From Nonomuraea montanisoli (lineage in GTDB: Bacteria > Actinomycetota > Actinomycetes > Streptosporangiales > Streptosporangiaceae): a stretch of 64,000 bases of DNA. Shown here piece by piece: positions 17,281-26,575 of this stretch. The stretch lies in the NCBI RefSeq assembly GCF_013363975.1, contig NZ_JABWGN010000019.1, positions 1 through 64,000 of the forward strand, given 5' to 3'. Positions within the stretch are counted from its first letter, which is position 1; every line of letters starts with the position of its first letter. Position numbers and translations under genes: made by a program. The notes under the pieces were generated by a model. It saw nothing but the letters and a program-made list of their open reading frames with translations. It did no database searches and was not told the DNA's origin.

Positions 17281-18624
17281 ATGCTCTTCTTCGATCGCCG
17301 GACCGGTCCCGACCTCGGTGAGGACGCGCCGCGCTACCCCGACCGACCGGTGCCCGACTGGTACCGGGACGCCAAGTTCGGCCTGTTCGTCCACTGGGGG
17401 CTGTACTCGGTCGCCGGGTGGGCGCCGCCGCGCCGGCCGGGCGAGGACGTGCCCGTGGAGCTCGAGTACAGCCACCACCAGTACGCCGAGTGGTACGCCA
17501 ACACCCTGCGCATCCCCGGCTCGCCGACCGCCTCCCACCACGAGGCCGCCTTCGGCGTCGGCACCTCCTACGAGGACCTGGCCGACGCCTGGACCGCCGA
17601 GCGGTACGACCCCGACGGCTGGATGCGGCTGTTCGCCGCGTGCGGGGCGCGCTACGTGGTGCCGACGGCCAAGCACCACGACGGCTTCTGCCTGTGGGAC
17701 ACCGCCACCACCGGCTTCTCCAGCGTCCACCGGGGGCCCCGCCGCGACGTCGTCGCCGAGCTGGCCGGCGCCGCCCGGTCGGCGGGGCTGCGCTTCGGGC
17801 TCTACTACTCGGGGGCGCTCGACTGGCACGTGTCGCACTTCCCGCCGATCCGGTCGCTGACCGACCTGTTCACCTACCGGCGCAACGACCCCGCCTTCGC
17901 CCGCCACTGCTTCGACCAGGTGCGGGAGCTGGTCGAAGCGCACCGGCCCGACGTGCTGTGGAACGACATCGACTGGCCCGACTCGGCCAAGGCCGCCGGG
18001 CCGTACAGTCTGGCCGAGCTGTTCGAGCACTACTACGGCCTCGTGCCGGACGGGGTGGTCAACGACCGGTGGGGCGTGCCGCACCTGGGGTTCCGCACCC
18101 GCGAGTACCGCACCGAGGCCGGCACGCCCGCATGGGTGTGGGAGGCGACGCGCGGCCTGGGCGCCTCGTTCGGCTACAACCGCGCCGAGGACGACACCCA
18201 CCTCATCGACGCCACCGAGCTGGTCCACCTCCTCGTCGACACCGTCGCCAAGAACGGCAACCTGCTGCTCAACATCAGCCCGCGCGGCGACGGCTCACTG
18301 CCCGAGGCGCAGGTCGGCCGGCTGCGCGAGCTCGGCCGGTGGCTGGCCGCCCACCCGGACGCCGTCTACGGCACCCGCCCCTGGCGCCGGCACGCCGAAC
18401 CGGTGGGGGCGCCGCTGCGCTACACCGTGCGTCCCGACGGGACGCTCAACGTGATCGCGCTCGACCCGGCGCACGGCGCCTTCCGGCTGCCCGCCGACCT
18501 GCTCGGCCGCCCGGGCGCCCACTGGGGCGAGGGAGCCGCCGAGATCGACCCGGACGGCACCGTCGTCATCCCGCCGGCCCTGCGCCACCTGCCGGCCGCC
18601 GTGCTGACCCTCCCACCGGCCTGA
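17281..18624 (+). CDS. Alpha-L-fucosidase, GH29, cytoplasmic
   Basis: The protein has 447 residues and opens with the GH29 substrate-binding block WYRDAKFGLFVHWGLYSVAGW. AKHHDGFCLWDTATT and KNGNLLLNISPRGDG are also family landmarks. The nucleophile aspartate is most likely D229 in VLWNDIDWP. There is no signal peptide, so it releases fucose from imported glycosides inside the cell. It is the last gene of the operon, behind a good AAGGAAT ribosome site at 17273-17279. The convergent helicase gene ends 25 bases later and no terminator hairpin is seen between them. Confidence 0.9.
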   Translation: MLFFDRRTGPDLGEDAPRYPDRPVPDWYRDAKFGLFVHWGLYSVAGWAPPRRPGEDVPVELEYSHHQYAEWYANTLRIPGSPTASHHEAAFGVGTSYEDLADAWTAERYDPDGWMRLFAACGARYVVPTAKHHDGFCLWDTATTGFSSVHRGPRRDVVAELAGAARSAGLRFGLYYSGALDWHVSHFPPIRSLTDLFTYRRNDPAFARHCFDQVRELVEAHRPDVLWNDIDWPDSAKAAGPYSLAELFEHYYGLVPDGVVNDRWGVPHLGFRTREYRTEAGTPAWVWEATRGLGASFGYNRAEDDTHLIDATELVHLLVDTVAKNGNLLLNISPRGDGSLPEAQVGRLRELGRWLAAHPDAVYGTRPWRRHAEPVGAPLRYTVRPDGTLNVIALDPAHGAFRLPADLLGRPGAHWGEGAAEIDPDGTVVIPPALRHLPAAVLTLPPA

Positions 18625-18648
18625 CCTCGTACGGGCCGTCCGGCGCCG

Positions 18649-21147
18649 TCAGAGCCGGTTGAGGCCGAGGACGTGCAGGACGGCCCGCCCCTCCTCGTCG
18701 GAGGCCGCCAGATCGACCTGGGCGTCGATGCCCCAGTCGCCGTCGCCCGCCGGGTCCTTGACCGTCTGGCGGACCTTCCACAGCCCGCTCTCCTCCTGGA
18801 TGCGCAGCAGCGCCGGCCCGCGCGCGTCGGCGTCGGTGTGGATCTCCTCGTGCTCGTCGTAGTACGCGTCGAGCGCCGCCCCCCAGTCGACGTCGGGAGC
18901 CAGCTCCTCCAGCTCCTCCTCCTTCTCCAGCGCGCACAGCTCCACCAGCCGGAACATCGCGTTGCGCACCAGCACCCGGAACGCCCGCGGGTTGGCGGTG
19001 ACCGGCCGGACCTTGGTCTCGAGCTGCTCGTGCCGCTCCAGCGCCTCCGCCGGGTTGGTCAGCTTCTCCCACTCGTCGATCAGCGACGAGTCGACCTGCC
19101 GCACCAGCTCGCCCAGCCACTCGATGAGGTCGACCAGGTCCTCGGTCTTCAGGTGCTCGGGCACGGTGCGGGACAGCGTGCGGTAGGCGTCGGCCAGGTA
19201 GCGCAGCACCGTGCCCTCGGAACGGGCCAGCTCGTAGAACTGGATGTACTCGCCGAACGTCATCGCCCGCTCGAACATGTCGCGCACCACCGACTTGGGG
19301 CTGACCGTGTAGTCGCCCACCCACGGGTGGCCCCGCCGGTACGTCTCGTAGGCCCCGAGCAGCAGGGTCTCCAGCGGCATCGGGTACATCACCTCGGCGA
19401 GGGCGTCCATGCGCTCCTCGTACTCCATGCCGTCGGCCTTCATCTGCGCGACCGCCTCGCCCCTCGCCTTCTTGAGCTGGGCGGACAGGATCTGGCGCGG
19501 GTCGTCCAGGATGGACTCGACGATGGAGACCATGTCGAGGGCGTAGCTCGGCGACTCCTTGTCGAGCAGGTCGAAGGCGGCCAGGGCGAAGGTGGACAGC
19601 GCCTGGTTGAGCGCGAAGTCCTCCTGCAGGTCGATCGTCAGCCGGGCCCGGCGGCCCTGCTCGTCGGGCTCACCGAGCTGCTCGACGATGCCGCCCGCGA
19701 GCAGCGACCGGTAGATGGCGATGGCCTGGCTGATGTGCCGCCGCTGCCACCTGCGGTCCTCGTGGTTGTCGGTCAGCAGGTGCTTCATCGCCTGGAAGCA
19801 GTCGCCGGGCCGGTTGATGACGGCCAGCAGCATCGCGTTGCTCACCTTGAAGCGGGAGGCCAGCGGCTCGGGCTCGGCGCCCTGCAGCTTCTCGAACGTC
19901 TCCTCGCTCCAGCCGACGAACCCCTCCGGCGGCTTCTTGCGGGCGTAGCCGCGCCGCCGCTTCGGGTCGTCGCCGATCTTCGCCAGGGCCTTGGCGTTCT
20001 CGATGTCGTGCTCGGGCGCCTGGCAGGCGACGTAGCCGATCGTGTCGAACCCGGCCCGCCCGGCCCGGCCCGCGATCTGGTGGAACTCGCGGGCCCGCAG
20101 GCGGCGCACCTTGTTGCCGTCGTACTTGGACAGCGCGGTGAACAGCACGGTGCGGATCGGCACGTTGACGCCGACGCCCAGCGTGTCGGTGCCGCAGATG
20201 ACCTTCAGCAGGCCCGCCTGCGCCAGCCGCTCGACCAGGCGGCGGTACTTGGGCAGCATGCCGGCGTGGTGGACGCCGATGCCGTGGCGCACGAGCCGCG
20301 ACAGCGCCCGGCCGAAGCGCGTGGTGAAGCGGAAGCCGCCGATCATCGCGGCGATCGCCTCCTTCTCCGCCTTCGTCGCCATGTTGATCGACATCAGCGC
20401 CTGCGCGCGTTCCATCGCGGCGGCCTGCGTGAAGTGGACGACGTACACGGGCGCCTGCCCGGTGCTGAGCATCTCCTCCAGCGTCTCGTGCAGCGGCGTC
20501 ATGCGGTACGAGTAGACCAGCGGGACGGGCCGCTCGGTGTGCTTGACCACGGACGTCGGCCGGCCGGTGCGCCGGGTCAGGTCGCGCTCGAACATCGTGA
20601 CGTCGCCCAGCGTGGCCGACATCAGCACGAACTGCACGTGCGGCAGCTCCAGCAGCGGCACCTGCCAGGCCCAGCCGCGGTCGGGCTCGGCGTAGAAGTG
20701 GAACTCGTCCATGACGACCTGGCCGATGTCGGCCGCCGCCCCGTCGCGCAGCGCCACGTTGGCGAGGATCTCGGCGGTGCAGCAGATGATGGGCGCGCCC
20801 GGGTTGACGCTGGCGTCGCCCGTCATCATGCCGACGTTCTCGGTGCCGAAGATCGCGCACAGGTCGAAGAACTTCTCCGACACCAGCGCCTTGATCGGCG
20901 CCGTGTAGAAGGTGCGGAGGTCCCGCGTGAGCGCCGTGAAGTGGGCGCCCGCCGCGACCAGGCTCTTGCCGGAGCCCGTCGGGGTGGCCAGGATCAGGTT
21001 GCTGCCGGAGACCACCTCGATGAGCGCCTCCTCCTGGGCGGGATAGAGCGTGAGCCCGCGTTCGGAGTTCCAGGAGACGAAGGCGTCGAAGATCGCGTCC
21101 GGTTCGGCGTCGATCTCTTCGGGGAGGCGGTCGATGAGAAGGCTCAC
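18649..21147 (-). CDS. Superfamily 2 DExH RNA/DNA helicase
   Basis: The protein has 832 residues from the GTG at 21147 (SLLIDRLPEEID), preceded by AGAGGGC; the open frame continues upstream only through repeat DNA. Motor motifs: Walker A ATPTGSGKS, motif Ia PIKALVSEK, motif II MDEFHFY, motif III MSATLGD, motifs V-VI CGTDTLGVGVNVPIRTV and HQIAGRAGRAG. The domain order resembles Ski2/Mtr4-like actinobacterial helicases (DUF3516-containing C-terminus). The C-terminal 350 residues are acidic and helical. A decayed copy of part of its 3' half lies at 12966-13075. Confidence 0.9.
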   Translation of the reverse strand: MSLLIDRLPEEIDAEPDAIFDAFVSWNSERGLTLYPAQEEALIEVVSGSNLILATPTGSGKSLVAAGAHFTALTRDLRTFYTAPIKALVSEKFFDLCAIFGTENVGMMTGDASVNPGAPIICCTAEILANVALRDGAAADIGQVVMDEFHFYAEPDRGWAWQVPLLELPHVQFVLMSATLGDVTMFERDLTRRTGRPTSVVKHTERPVPLVYSYRMTPLHETLEEMLSTGQAPVYVVHFTQAAAMERAQALMSINMATKAEKEAIAAMIGGFRFTTRFGRALSRLVRHGIGVHHAGMLPKYRRLVERLAQAGLLKVICGTDTLGVGVNVPIRTVLFTALSKYDGNKVRRLRAREFHQIAGRAGRAGFDTIGYVACQAPEHDIENAKALAKIGDDPKRRRGYARKKPPEGFVGWSEETFEKLQGAEPEPLASRFKVSNAMLLAVINRPGDCFQAMKHLLTDNHEDRRWQRRHISQAIAIYRSLLAGGIVEQLGEPDEQGRRARLTIDLQEDFALNQALSTFALAAFDLLDKESPSYALDMVSIVESILDDPRQILSAQLKKARGEAVAQMKADGMEYEERMDALAEVMYPMPLETLLLGAYETYRRGHPWVGDYTVSPKSVVRDMFERAMTFGEYIQFYELARSEGTVLRYLADAYRTLSRTVPEHLKTEDLVDLIEWLGELVRQVDSSLIDEWEKLTNPAEALERHEQLETKVRPVTANPRAFRVLVRNAMFRLVELCALEKEEELEELAPDVDWGAALDAYYDEHEEIHTDADARGPALLRIQEESGLWKVRQTVKDPAGDGDWGIDAQVDLAASDEEGRAVLHVLGLNRL

Positions 21148-21166
21148 GCCCTCTATCCTGCCGAAG

Positions 21167-21368
21167 AAACCCCGGTGGTCGAACCGCTTGTGCGGTGCTG
21201 ACCGTCTGTTGTGGGCGTGCACAGGGGTTGGGGGCGCAAACCCCGGTGGTCGAACCGCTTGTGCGGTGCTGACCGTCTGTTGTGGGCGTGCGCAGGGGTT
21301 GGGGGCGCAAACCCCGGTGGTCGAACCGCTTGTGCGGTGCTGACCGTCTGTTGTGGGCGTGCACAGGG
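21167..21368. repeat. 71-bp tandem repeat, 2.9 copies
   Basis: Three copies start at 21167, 21238 and 21309 with a period of 71 bases. The third diverges after about 60 bases. Copies differ by a single base (GTGCACAGG versus GTGCGCAGG). Each contains the small hairpin ACCGCTTGTGCGGT. The array lies between the GNAT gene's 3' end and the helicase start, so the helicase leader or promoter runs through it. Confidence 0.95.
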
Positions 21369-21381
21369 GAGCGGCGGGCCT

Positions 21382-21894
21382 TCAGGGCGCGTCGGAGGGG
21401 TGCAGGGCGCGCTGGAGGAGGATCGTGTCGATCCACCGGCCGTGCTTGTAGCCGACGCCCCTCAGCCGCCCCGCCTGCTCGAAGCCGAACGCCGCGTGCA
21501 ACCTCAAGGACGCCGGGTCGCCGCTGTCGGCGACCACCGCCACCAGTTGCCGCGTCCCGGCGCGGGCGGCGCGCTCGATCAGCGCGCCCAGCAGCAGCCG
21601 CCCCAGGCCGCGCCCCGTCGCCCCGGGCGCCAGGTAGATGGTGACCTCCGCCGTGTGCCGGTAGGCGGGTTTGGGCCGGAACGGGCCGGCGTAGGCGAAG
21701 CCGGTCACCTCGCCGTCCTCCTCCGTCACCAGGAACGGCAGCCCGGCCCCGGTGATCGCCGCGGCCTTGGCCTGCCAGTCCTCGACCCCGGGCGGAATCT
21801 CGTCGAAGGTGGCCACGCTCTTGTCGACGTAGTACGCGTAGATGGCGGCGACGGCGGGAAGGTCCGACTCGGCCGGCGGTCGTGGTGTCGTCAT
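21382..21894 (-). CDS. GNAT acetyltransferase, phosphinothricin/methionine-sulfone type
   Basis: The protein has 170 residues from the ATG at 21894 (TTPRPPAESDL), preferred over the ATG at 21921 because the family begins here. The pattern AAIYAYYVDKSVATFDEIPP, then the acetyl-CoA loop GATGRGLGRLLLGALIERA and LRLHAAFGFEQAGRLRGVGYKHGRWID, is that of the PAT/Bar/YncA subgroup that N-acetylates phosphinothricin or methionine sulfoximine-like amino acids. A single copy near unrelated genes suggests general detoxification. Confidence 0.9.
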   Translation of the reverse strand: MTTPRPPAESDLPAVAAIYAYYVDKSVATFDEIPPGVEDWQAKAAAITGAGLPFLVTEEDGEVTGFAYAGPFRPKPAYRHTAEVTIYLAPGATGRGLGRLLLGALIERAARAGTRQLVAVVADSGDPASLRLHAAFGFEQAGRLRGVGYKHGRWIDTILLQRALHPSDAP

Positions 21895-21942
21895 GTCATG
21901 CCATTGTGGCGGCCGTCGCATGACAGGCGTGTTTCCGGGCGT

Positions 21943-23229
21943 TCACCGGACCAGGGCCGGGGCCGGGCGGCGCGGCCCGGCCGTCAGCAGGAGCGCCCCG
22001 CCGAGCGCCGCCACCGCCGCGACCGGCGCGATCCCCGGCGCGAACCCCGCCACCGTGAGCGTCAGCAGTCCCGCGCCGGCCAGCGCCGCCGCCACCAGCA
22101 TCCGCGGCCACCCGCCCGGCCGGTACGGCAGCGCGGGCGGCTCCTCGAACCGGGCGAACACCTTCAGCAGCGGCCACATCACCAGGCACAGCGCCCCGAA
22201 CCAGAACGGCCACCCGGCGAACCAGCCGGCGCCGCCCGGCGCCGGCGTGTCCACGCCGAGCCCCACCACGACGACCCCGGTCACCGCGAACAACGCCGGC
22301 ATGTGCCACAGGTACACCGTCATGATCCGCGGCCCCGCCCAGGACAGCAGGCCGCCCAGCGGCAGCCGCAGGATCCGCTCGCGCAGTAGCAGGGCCAGCC
22401 CCACCTGCCCGAACGCCACGGCCAGCATGGCGAGCGTCGGGGGAGCCATGTTCGACATACCGGCGCCGGGCAGGCCGATCATGCTGCCCGGGTACGGCCC
22501 CGCCCACACCAGCAGCGCCGCGGCCCCGAATCCGCCCGCCGCCATGACGCCCGGCCGGGTCAGCCGCCCCTCCGCGTACAGCAGGCCGAGCTGGTGGACC
22601 GCCAGCCACACGCACACGATGTTGAGGTAGCCCAGCGCGTCGAGGCCCGTGGAGAAGCGGGCGACGTCTGTCAGCACCGCGCCGGCCGCCAGCGCCGCCG
22701 GGACCCGCCCGCCGTACCGCTCGTGCAGGCGGGCCATCAGCGGCGTGGCCGTCACGGCGATGAGGTAGACGGCGAGGAACCACAGGAGCTGGCCGGTCAG
22801 CCGCGCGCCCGTCTCCAGCGGCTGGGCCGGCACGCCGAGCGCCGCGAGCGCGTGGGGGAGCGGGATCCACACGGCCGCCAGCGGCAGCAGCGGCCAGGCC
22901 AGCCGCCGCAGCCGGGCCGCCAGCCACCGCGGCGCGTCGTGCCGGGCGCGGCCGAAGCTGATCGCGTTCGCGGCGCCGCCGGCGAAGAACACCAGCGGCA
23001 TCACCTGGCTGAGCCACGTGACCACCCACACCCCGGGCGTCGCCAGCGCGTTGCCCGTCCTCAGCGTCGTCCCGTCGAAGGCGAGCACGGGGATCGTCCA
23101 GTGCTGGAGCACCACCAGCGCGATCCCCAGGACGCGTAGCACGTCGATGAACGGGTCCCGGGCGACGCGCGGCGCGGCCGCCGCGACGGGGACGCCGGGC
23201 GGCGCCGGACGGTCGAGGAGGACGGTCAT
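21943..23229 (-). CDS. Acyltransferase-3 family integral membrane protein
   Basis: The protein has 428 residues and ten or more hydrophobic helices. It opens ARDPFIDVLRVLGIALVVLQHW, the acyltransferase-3 start with the conserved R and H. QVMPLVFFAGGAANAISF and YLWHMPALF also fit. Such proteins O-acetylate surface sugars or secondary metabolites at the membrane. The ATG at 23229 is chosen since the upstream frame is Pro/Arg-rich chance sequence. It is transcribed just upstream of the GNAT gene (49 bases apart), possibly together. Confidence 0.85.
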   Translation of the reverse strand: MTVLLDRPAPPGVPVAAAAPRVARDPFIDVLRVLGIALVVLQHWTIPVLAFDGTTLRTGNALATPGVWVVTWLSQVMPLVFFAGGAANAISFGRARHDAPRWLAARLRRLAWPLLPLAAVWIPLPHALAALGVPAQPLETGARLTGQLLWFLAVYLIAVTATPLMARLHERYGGRVPAALAAGAVLTDVARFSTGLDALGYLNIVCVWLAVHQLGLLYAEGRLTRPGVMAAGGFGAAALLVWAGPYPGSMIGLPGAGMSNMAPPTLAMLAVAFGQVGLALLLRERILRLPLGGLLSWAGPRIMTVYLWHMPALFAVTGVVVVGLGVDTPAPGGAGWFAGWPFWFGALCLVMWPLLKVFARFEEPPALPYRPGGWPRMLVAAALAGAGLLTLTVAGFAPGIAPVAAVAALGGALLLTAGPRRPAPALVR

Positions 23230-23433
23230 GGGGGAGCCTCGATTCAGCGGCTTCGTCGGGAAGCGCGGGGGCGGGTACCTCCCCAGACTTCCGGCGCGGC
23301 CGTCCCGGCACATTCCCGCGAGCCGCCGAATCGCGGGTCAAGATCGCACCACCGGCGGGGGTAGGGCAGGCCCTACCCCGGCATGCCTGCGCACCGGGTC
23401 GAATCGGGGACGACGTGGGCATACCGTTGCGCC

Positions 23434-24681
23434 ATGCGCTCCCTCATGAGGCGTGTCCTGCTCGACACGCGCTACACGCTCGTGGGCTTCCCCACCACGG
23501 TCATCGGCTTCGCGATCCTGATCGCCGGGTTCGCCGCCGGCCTGGGCACCGCGGTCGTGTGGGTCGGCGTGCCGCTCCTGGCCGGCGTCCTCATGATCGC
23601 ACGCGGGTTCGCCGACGCCGAGCGCGGCTGGCTGTCCGACGTGCTCCGCCGCCCGCCCGTACGCCCCCGCTACAAGCCCGCGCCCGAGGGAGCCGGCCGG
23701 TTCCGCCGGCTGGTCAACCCGCTGACCAGCGGGCAGTCCTGGCTCGACCTGCTGCACGGCATCCTGAACCTGCCGATGGCGATCATCGCGTTCGTGCTGA
23801 CCGTGGTGTTCTGGGCCATCCCCCTCCTCGGCCTGAGCTACCCCCTCTACGGCGTCGTGACCTCGCGCATCCCGGGCAACACGGAGCTGCCCGAGCTGCT
23901 CGGCTTCGGCCGCGGCTACGGCGTCAACGTCGTCTTCCACGTGTCGCTCGGCGTGCTGGGGCTGCTGGTCCTGCCGTTCATGGTGCGCGCGGCCGCGCTG
24001 ATCCGCGCCGGACTGGGCCGGGCGCTGCTGACCGGCGTCGCCGAGCTGCAGGAACGCATCGAGGACCTCGCCGAGGGCCGCGCCGCGGCCGTCTCCGCCG
24101 AGGCCAACGCGCTGCGCAAGCTGGAGCGCGACATCCACGACGGCCCCCAGCAGCGCCTGGTGTCGCTGGCGATGGAGCTGTCCCGCGCGCAGCGGCAGAT
24201 GGCCAAGGACCCGGAGGCCGCCCAGGCCACGATCGGCTCCGCGATCACCGCCACCCGCGAGACGCTCGACGAGCTGCGCGCCCTGTCGCGGGGCATCGCG
24301 CCGCCCATCCTGTCCGACCGTGGCCTCGCGCCCGCGCTGGCCGCCCTCGCCGGCCGTTGCACGGTGCCCGTGGAGCTGGACGTGCAGGTCGTCGGCCGCT
24401 TCCAGGCCGCCGTCGAGAACGCGATCTACTTCGTCGTCGCCGAGACCATGACCAACGTCGCCAAGCACAGCCGCGCCACCGTCTGCACCGTCCAGCTCAG
24501 CCGCACCGGCAACATCCTCATGCTGACGATCGGGGATGATGGTGTCGGCGGCGCACACGTCGCCAAGGGACACGGTCTCGCCGGGCTCGCCGACCGGCTC
24601 CGCGCAGTCGACGGGGAGCTCACGGTCGACTCGCCCGACGGCGGGCCGACAGTGATCGTGGCGGAGGTGCCGTGCGCGTAG
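23434..24681 (+). CDS. Sensor histidine kinase with N-terminal membrane sensor domain
   Basis: The protein has 415 residues. There are about four membrane helices in the first 200 residues (YTLVGFPTTVIGFAILIAGF, IIAFVLTVVFWAIPLLGLSY), a putative-sensor domain. A HisKA_3 dimerisation helix (RKLERDIHDGPQQRLVSLA, phospho-His in DIHDG) and an HATPase domain (ETMTNVAKHS, IGDDGVGGAH, GHGLAGLADRL) follow. TACCGT at 23422-23427 ends six bases before the ATG, so the mRNA is probably leaderless. It overlaps its response regulator by 10 bases. Confidence 0.9.
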   Translation: MRSLMRRVLLDTRYTLVGFPTTVIGFAILIAGFAAGLGTAVVWVGVPLLAGVLMIARGFADAERGWLSDVLRRPPVRPRYKPAPEGAGRFRRLVNPLTSGQSWLDLLHGILNLPMAIIAFVLTVVFWAIPLLGLSYPLYGVVTSRIPGNTELPELLGFGRGYGVNVVFHVSLGVLGLLVLPFMVRAAALIRAGLGRALLTGVAELQERIEDLAEGRAAAVSAEANALRKLERDIHDGPQQRLVSLAMELSRAQRQMAKDPEAAQATIGSAITATRETLDELRALSRGIAPPILSDRGLAPALAALAGRCTVPVELDVQVVGRFQAAVENAIYFVVAETMTNVAKHSRATVCTVQLSRTGNILMLTIGDDGVGGAHVAKGHGLAGLADRLRAVDGELTVDSPDGGPTVIVAEVPCA

Positions 24682-25319
24682 TCGTGGCCGATGACGCGGT
24701 CCTGATCAGGGAGGGCCTGGTCAGGCTGCTGGAGGAGTTCGGCTGCGAGGTGGTGGCCGCCGTGGGCGACGGCGACTCCCTCGTCGCGGCGGTGTCCGAG
24801 CACCGGCCGGACGTGTCGGTGGTGGACGTGCGGATGCCGCCGTCGTTCACCGACGAGGGCCTGCGCGCCGCCGTCGAGGCCCGCAAGCGGGTGCCGGGCG
24901 CGCCGGTGCTCATCCTGTCGCAGTACGTCGAGGTGTCGTACGCCGACGACCTGCTGGCCGACGCCCGGGGCGCGGTCGGCTACCTGCTGAAGGACCGGGT
25001 CGTGGACGTCGACGAGTTCCTGGAGGGCCTGCGGCGGGTGGCCGCGGGCGGCACCGTGTTCGATCCTCAGGTGGTGTCGCAGCTCATGGTGCGCAGGCGC
25101 AAGAACGACCCGCTGGCCCAGCTCACGCCGCGCGAGCGGGAGGTGCTGGGGCTCATGGCCGAGGGCAGGTCCAACCCGGCCATCGGGCGGCAGCTCGTGA
25201 TCAGCGACGGGGCGGTGGAGAAGCACATCAGGAGCATCTTCAGCAAGCTCGGCCTCTACGCCGACGACAGCGATCAGCACCGGCGCGTGCTCGCCGTCCT
25301 GGCCTACCTGCGCTCCTGA
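24672..25319 (+). CDS. NarL/LuxR-family response regulator
   Basis: The protein has 215 residues. The receiver domain has DDAV, phospho-acceptor Asp in VVDVRMPPSFTDEG and Lys in YLLKDRVVD. A C-terminal LuxR helix-turn-helix follows (LTPREREVLGLMAEGRSNPAIGRQLVISDGAVEKHIRSIFSKLGL in the last 75 residues). It is the cognate partner of the kinase whose stop it overlaps. The target is unknown. Confidence 0.92.
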   Translation: MRVVVADDAVLIREGLVRLLEEFGCEVVAAVGDGDSLVAAVSEHRPDVSVVDVRMPPSFTDEGLRAAVEARKRVPGAPVLILSQYVEVSYADDLLADARGAVGYLLKDRVVDVDEFLEGLRRVAAGGTVFDPQVVSQLMVRRRKNDPLAQLTPREREVLGLMAEGRSNPAIGRQLVISDGAVEKHIRSIFSKLGLYADDSDQHRRVLAVLAYLRS

Positions 25320-25435
25320 CCCGCGCGGCTCCGGCGGTCCGTCTTCCTCGGGCCGCCCGGCGGGCCTGCGGCCAGGGCGCGGAATCGCCCTGCGGAGGGC
25401 CCGTCCCGCTGGTCCTCGCCCGTCACCGGGCTGTC

Positions 25436-25460
25436 GGGGGCGGGGGCGGGGGTTGTGGGG
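25436..25460 (+). other. G-quadruplex-type motif
   Basis: Four runs of 4-5 G (25436-25440, 25442-25446, 25448-25452, 25457-25460) with loops of 1, 1 and 4 bases lie in the convergent gap between the response regulator and the IHF gene. Confidence 0.5.
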
Positions 25461-25556
25461 ATTCTGTGGGGGTTCCGGGCCGGGCGGCCGGCCGGCCCGC
25501 GCGGCGGACCCGCGCGGACCAGGCCACCCGGTCTCCAGGACCCGGCCACCCGGTGT

Positions 25557-25862
25557 CTAGCCGAGCGCCTCGACCAGCTTCTTGCGCTGCTGGGCGCCCA
25601 GGCCACCGAGGCGGCGCTTCTCGTCGACGCCCGCCTCCTCCATCAGCGCGGTGGCCTTGGCCGGGCCGACGCCCTTGACCGCGCGCAGCGCCTGCGACAC
25701 CTTGATCTTCTTGGCGATGTCGTCATCGCGCTCAAGGAGCTGCGAGAACGTCATCTCGCCGGCCTTGACCTTGGCCAGCAGAGCGGTGCGCGCGGCGCGG
25801 GCCTCGGCCGCCTTCTCCAGAGCCGCCTTGCGCTGCTCGGGGGTGAGAGTGGGAAGTGCCAT
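25557..25862 (-). CDS. Actinobacterial integration host factor homologue (mIHF/sIHF type)
   Basis: The protein has 101 residues and opens with the family start MALPTLTPEQRKAALEKAAEAR. A helix-two-turn-helix (RAVKGVGPAKATALMEEAGVDEKRRLGGLG) matches the DNA-binding end of mIHF/sIHF, a nucleoid protein. The usual core is RAKQIMERLGI; here the GVG hinge and the RR-GLG end are kept but the helix between differs. The gene is not next to pyrF/gmk as the canonical one usually is, so this is likely a second, divergent copy. ATCTCTG-type purine sequence and GGAG lie upstream of the ATG at 25862. Confidence 0.85.
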   Translation of the reverse strand: MALPTLTPEQRKAALEKAAEARAARTALLAKVKAGEMTFSQLLERDDDIAKKIKVSQALRAVKGVGPAKATALMEEAGVDEKRRLGGLGAQQRKKLVEALG

Positions 25863-26575
25863 CTCTGTCTCCTCGGGGAGTTAAACGTTCGGGGTTCTGT
25901 TACCCGTAGTGCAGTGGCTAATCATGGCGGATACCAGCGGTTCTTGGTGCGGAAAGCGTCCGCTCAGGCCGTGCGCCGCGCCTGCGGGGCCGCCTCGGCG
26001 GGTCACGTGATCCCGCGCGGGGGAGCGGGGACGTCTGCGCGGCGCCGCCGGTGGGCGCGCTCCCGGACCATCGCGGCGCGGGCAGGGAAAACGGCTTCCG
26101 GCCAGGGCGCGGACGGCTCCGCCGGAAGCCGGGGGAGACCCGCCGCCGATCCCGGCGCGGCGGCGGCGGCCGCCTGGCGCGGGGACGCGGTCCCGGCCGC
26201 TCGCCGAGCGCCGCGCGGGCGGCGGTGAAAGCGCAGATGGCCGCCTACGTCGGCGTTCTCGGCGGGAGGGGCGCGTCTCCGCTCCCGCGCCGCCTCGCGT
26301 GCGGCCGGGCCGCGCGGGTCGCGGACGGCCCTCCAGCACGGGCGTCCCGGTCCCGAGCCGCTCCGCAGGACGCCGCCTCCTTACGGGGGTCCCTGACTGA
26401 CAGTGACGGCCTCATGGATGGTCCGGGAGGAAGTGCTGGTAGATCACCGGACACGTGCAGGATTACGGTCCGTGGCGGCGTTTCACCCCTGTCGCGTGTT
26501 TTGCATCACATTCTGGTTTTCGGGCGTGTCGCGGCCACTTCTCGCGGGCCGACCATGCCGTACGGGCCGGGGAAC
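25863..26575. other. Intergenic, no gene seen
   Basis: About 710 bases. The part next to the IHF gene (25870-25925) is less GC-rich (GTTAAACGTTCGG, TAATCATGG) and probably holds its promoter. The rest is very GC-rich with only arginine/proline-rich chance frames on both strands. Confidence 0.45.

Noticed and set aside
16408..18228. A 606-codon minus-strand frame opposite permease and fucosidase
   Set aside because: Low-complexity shadow of two clear genes.
18673..21201. An 842-codon open frame opposite the helicase gene
   Set aside because: It is the mirror of a well-supported gene, with His/Leu/Gln-rich composition and no motif; long antisense frames are expected at this GC content.
21167..21368. 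CRISPR array
   Set aside because: The 71-bp units are directly tandem with no unique spacers, and there are no cas genes.
25881..26339. 152-codon minus-strand frame beside the IHF gene
   Set aside because: Pro/Arg/Gly-rich chance translation, overlapping the likely IHF promoter.
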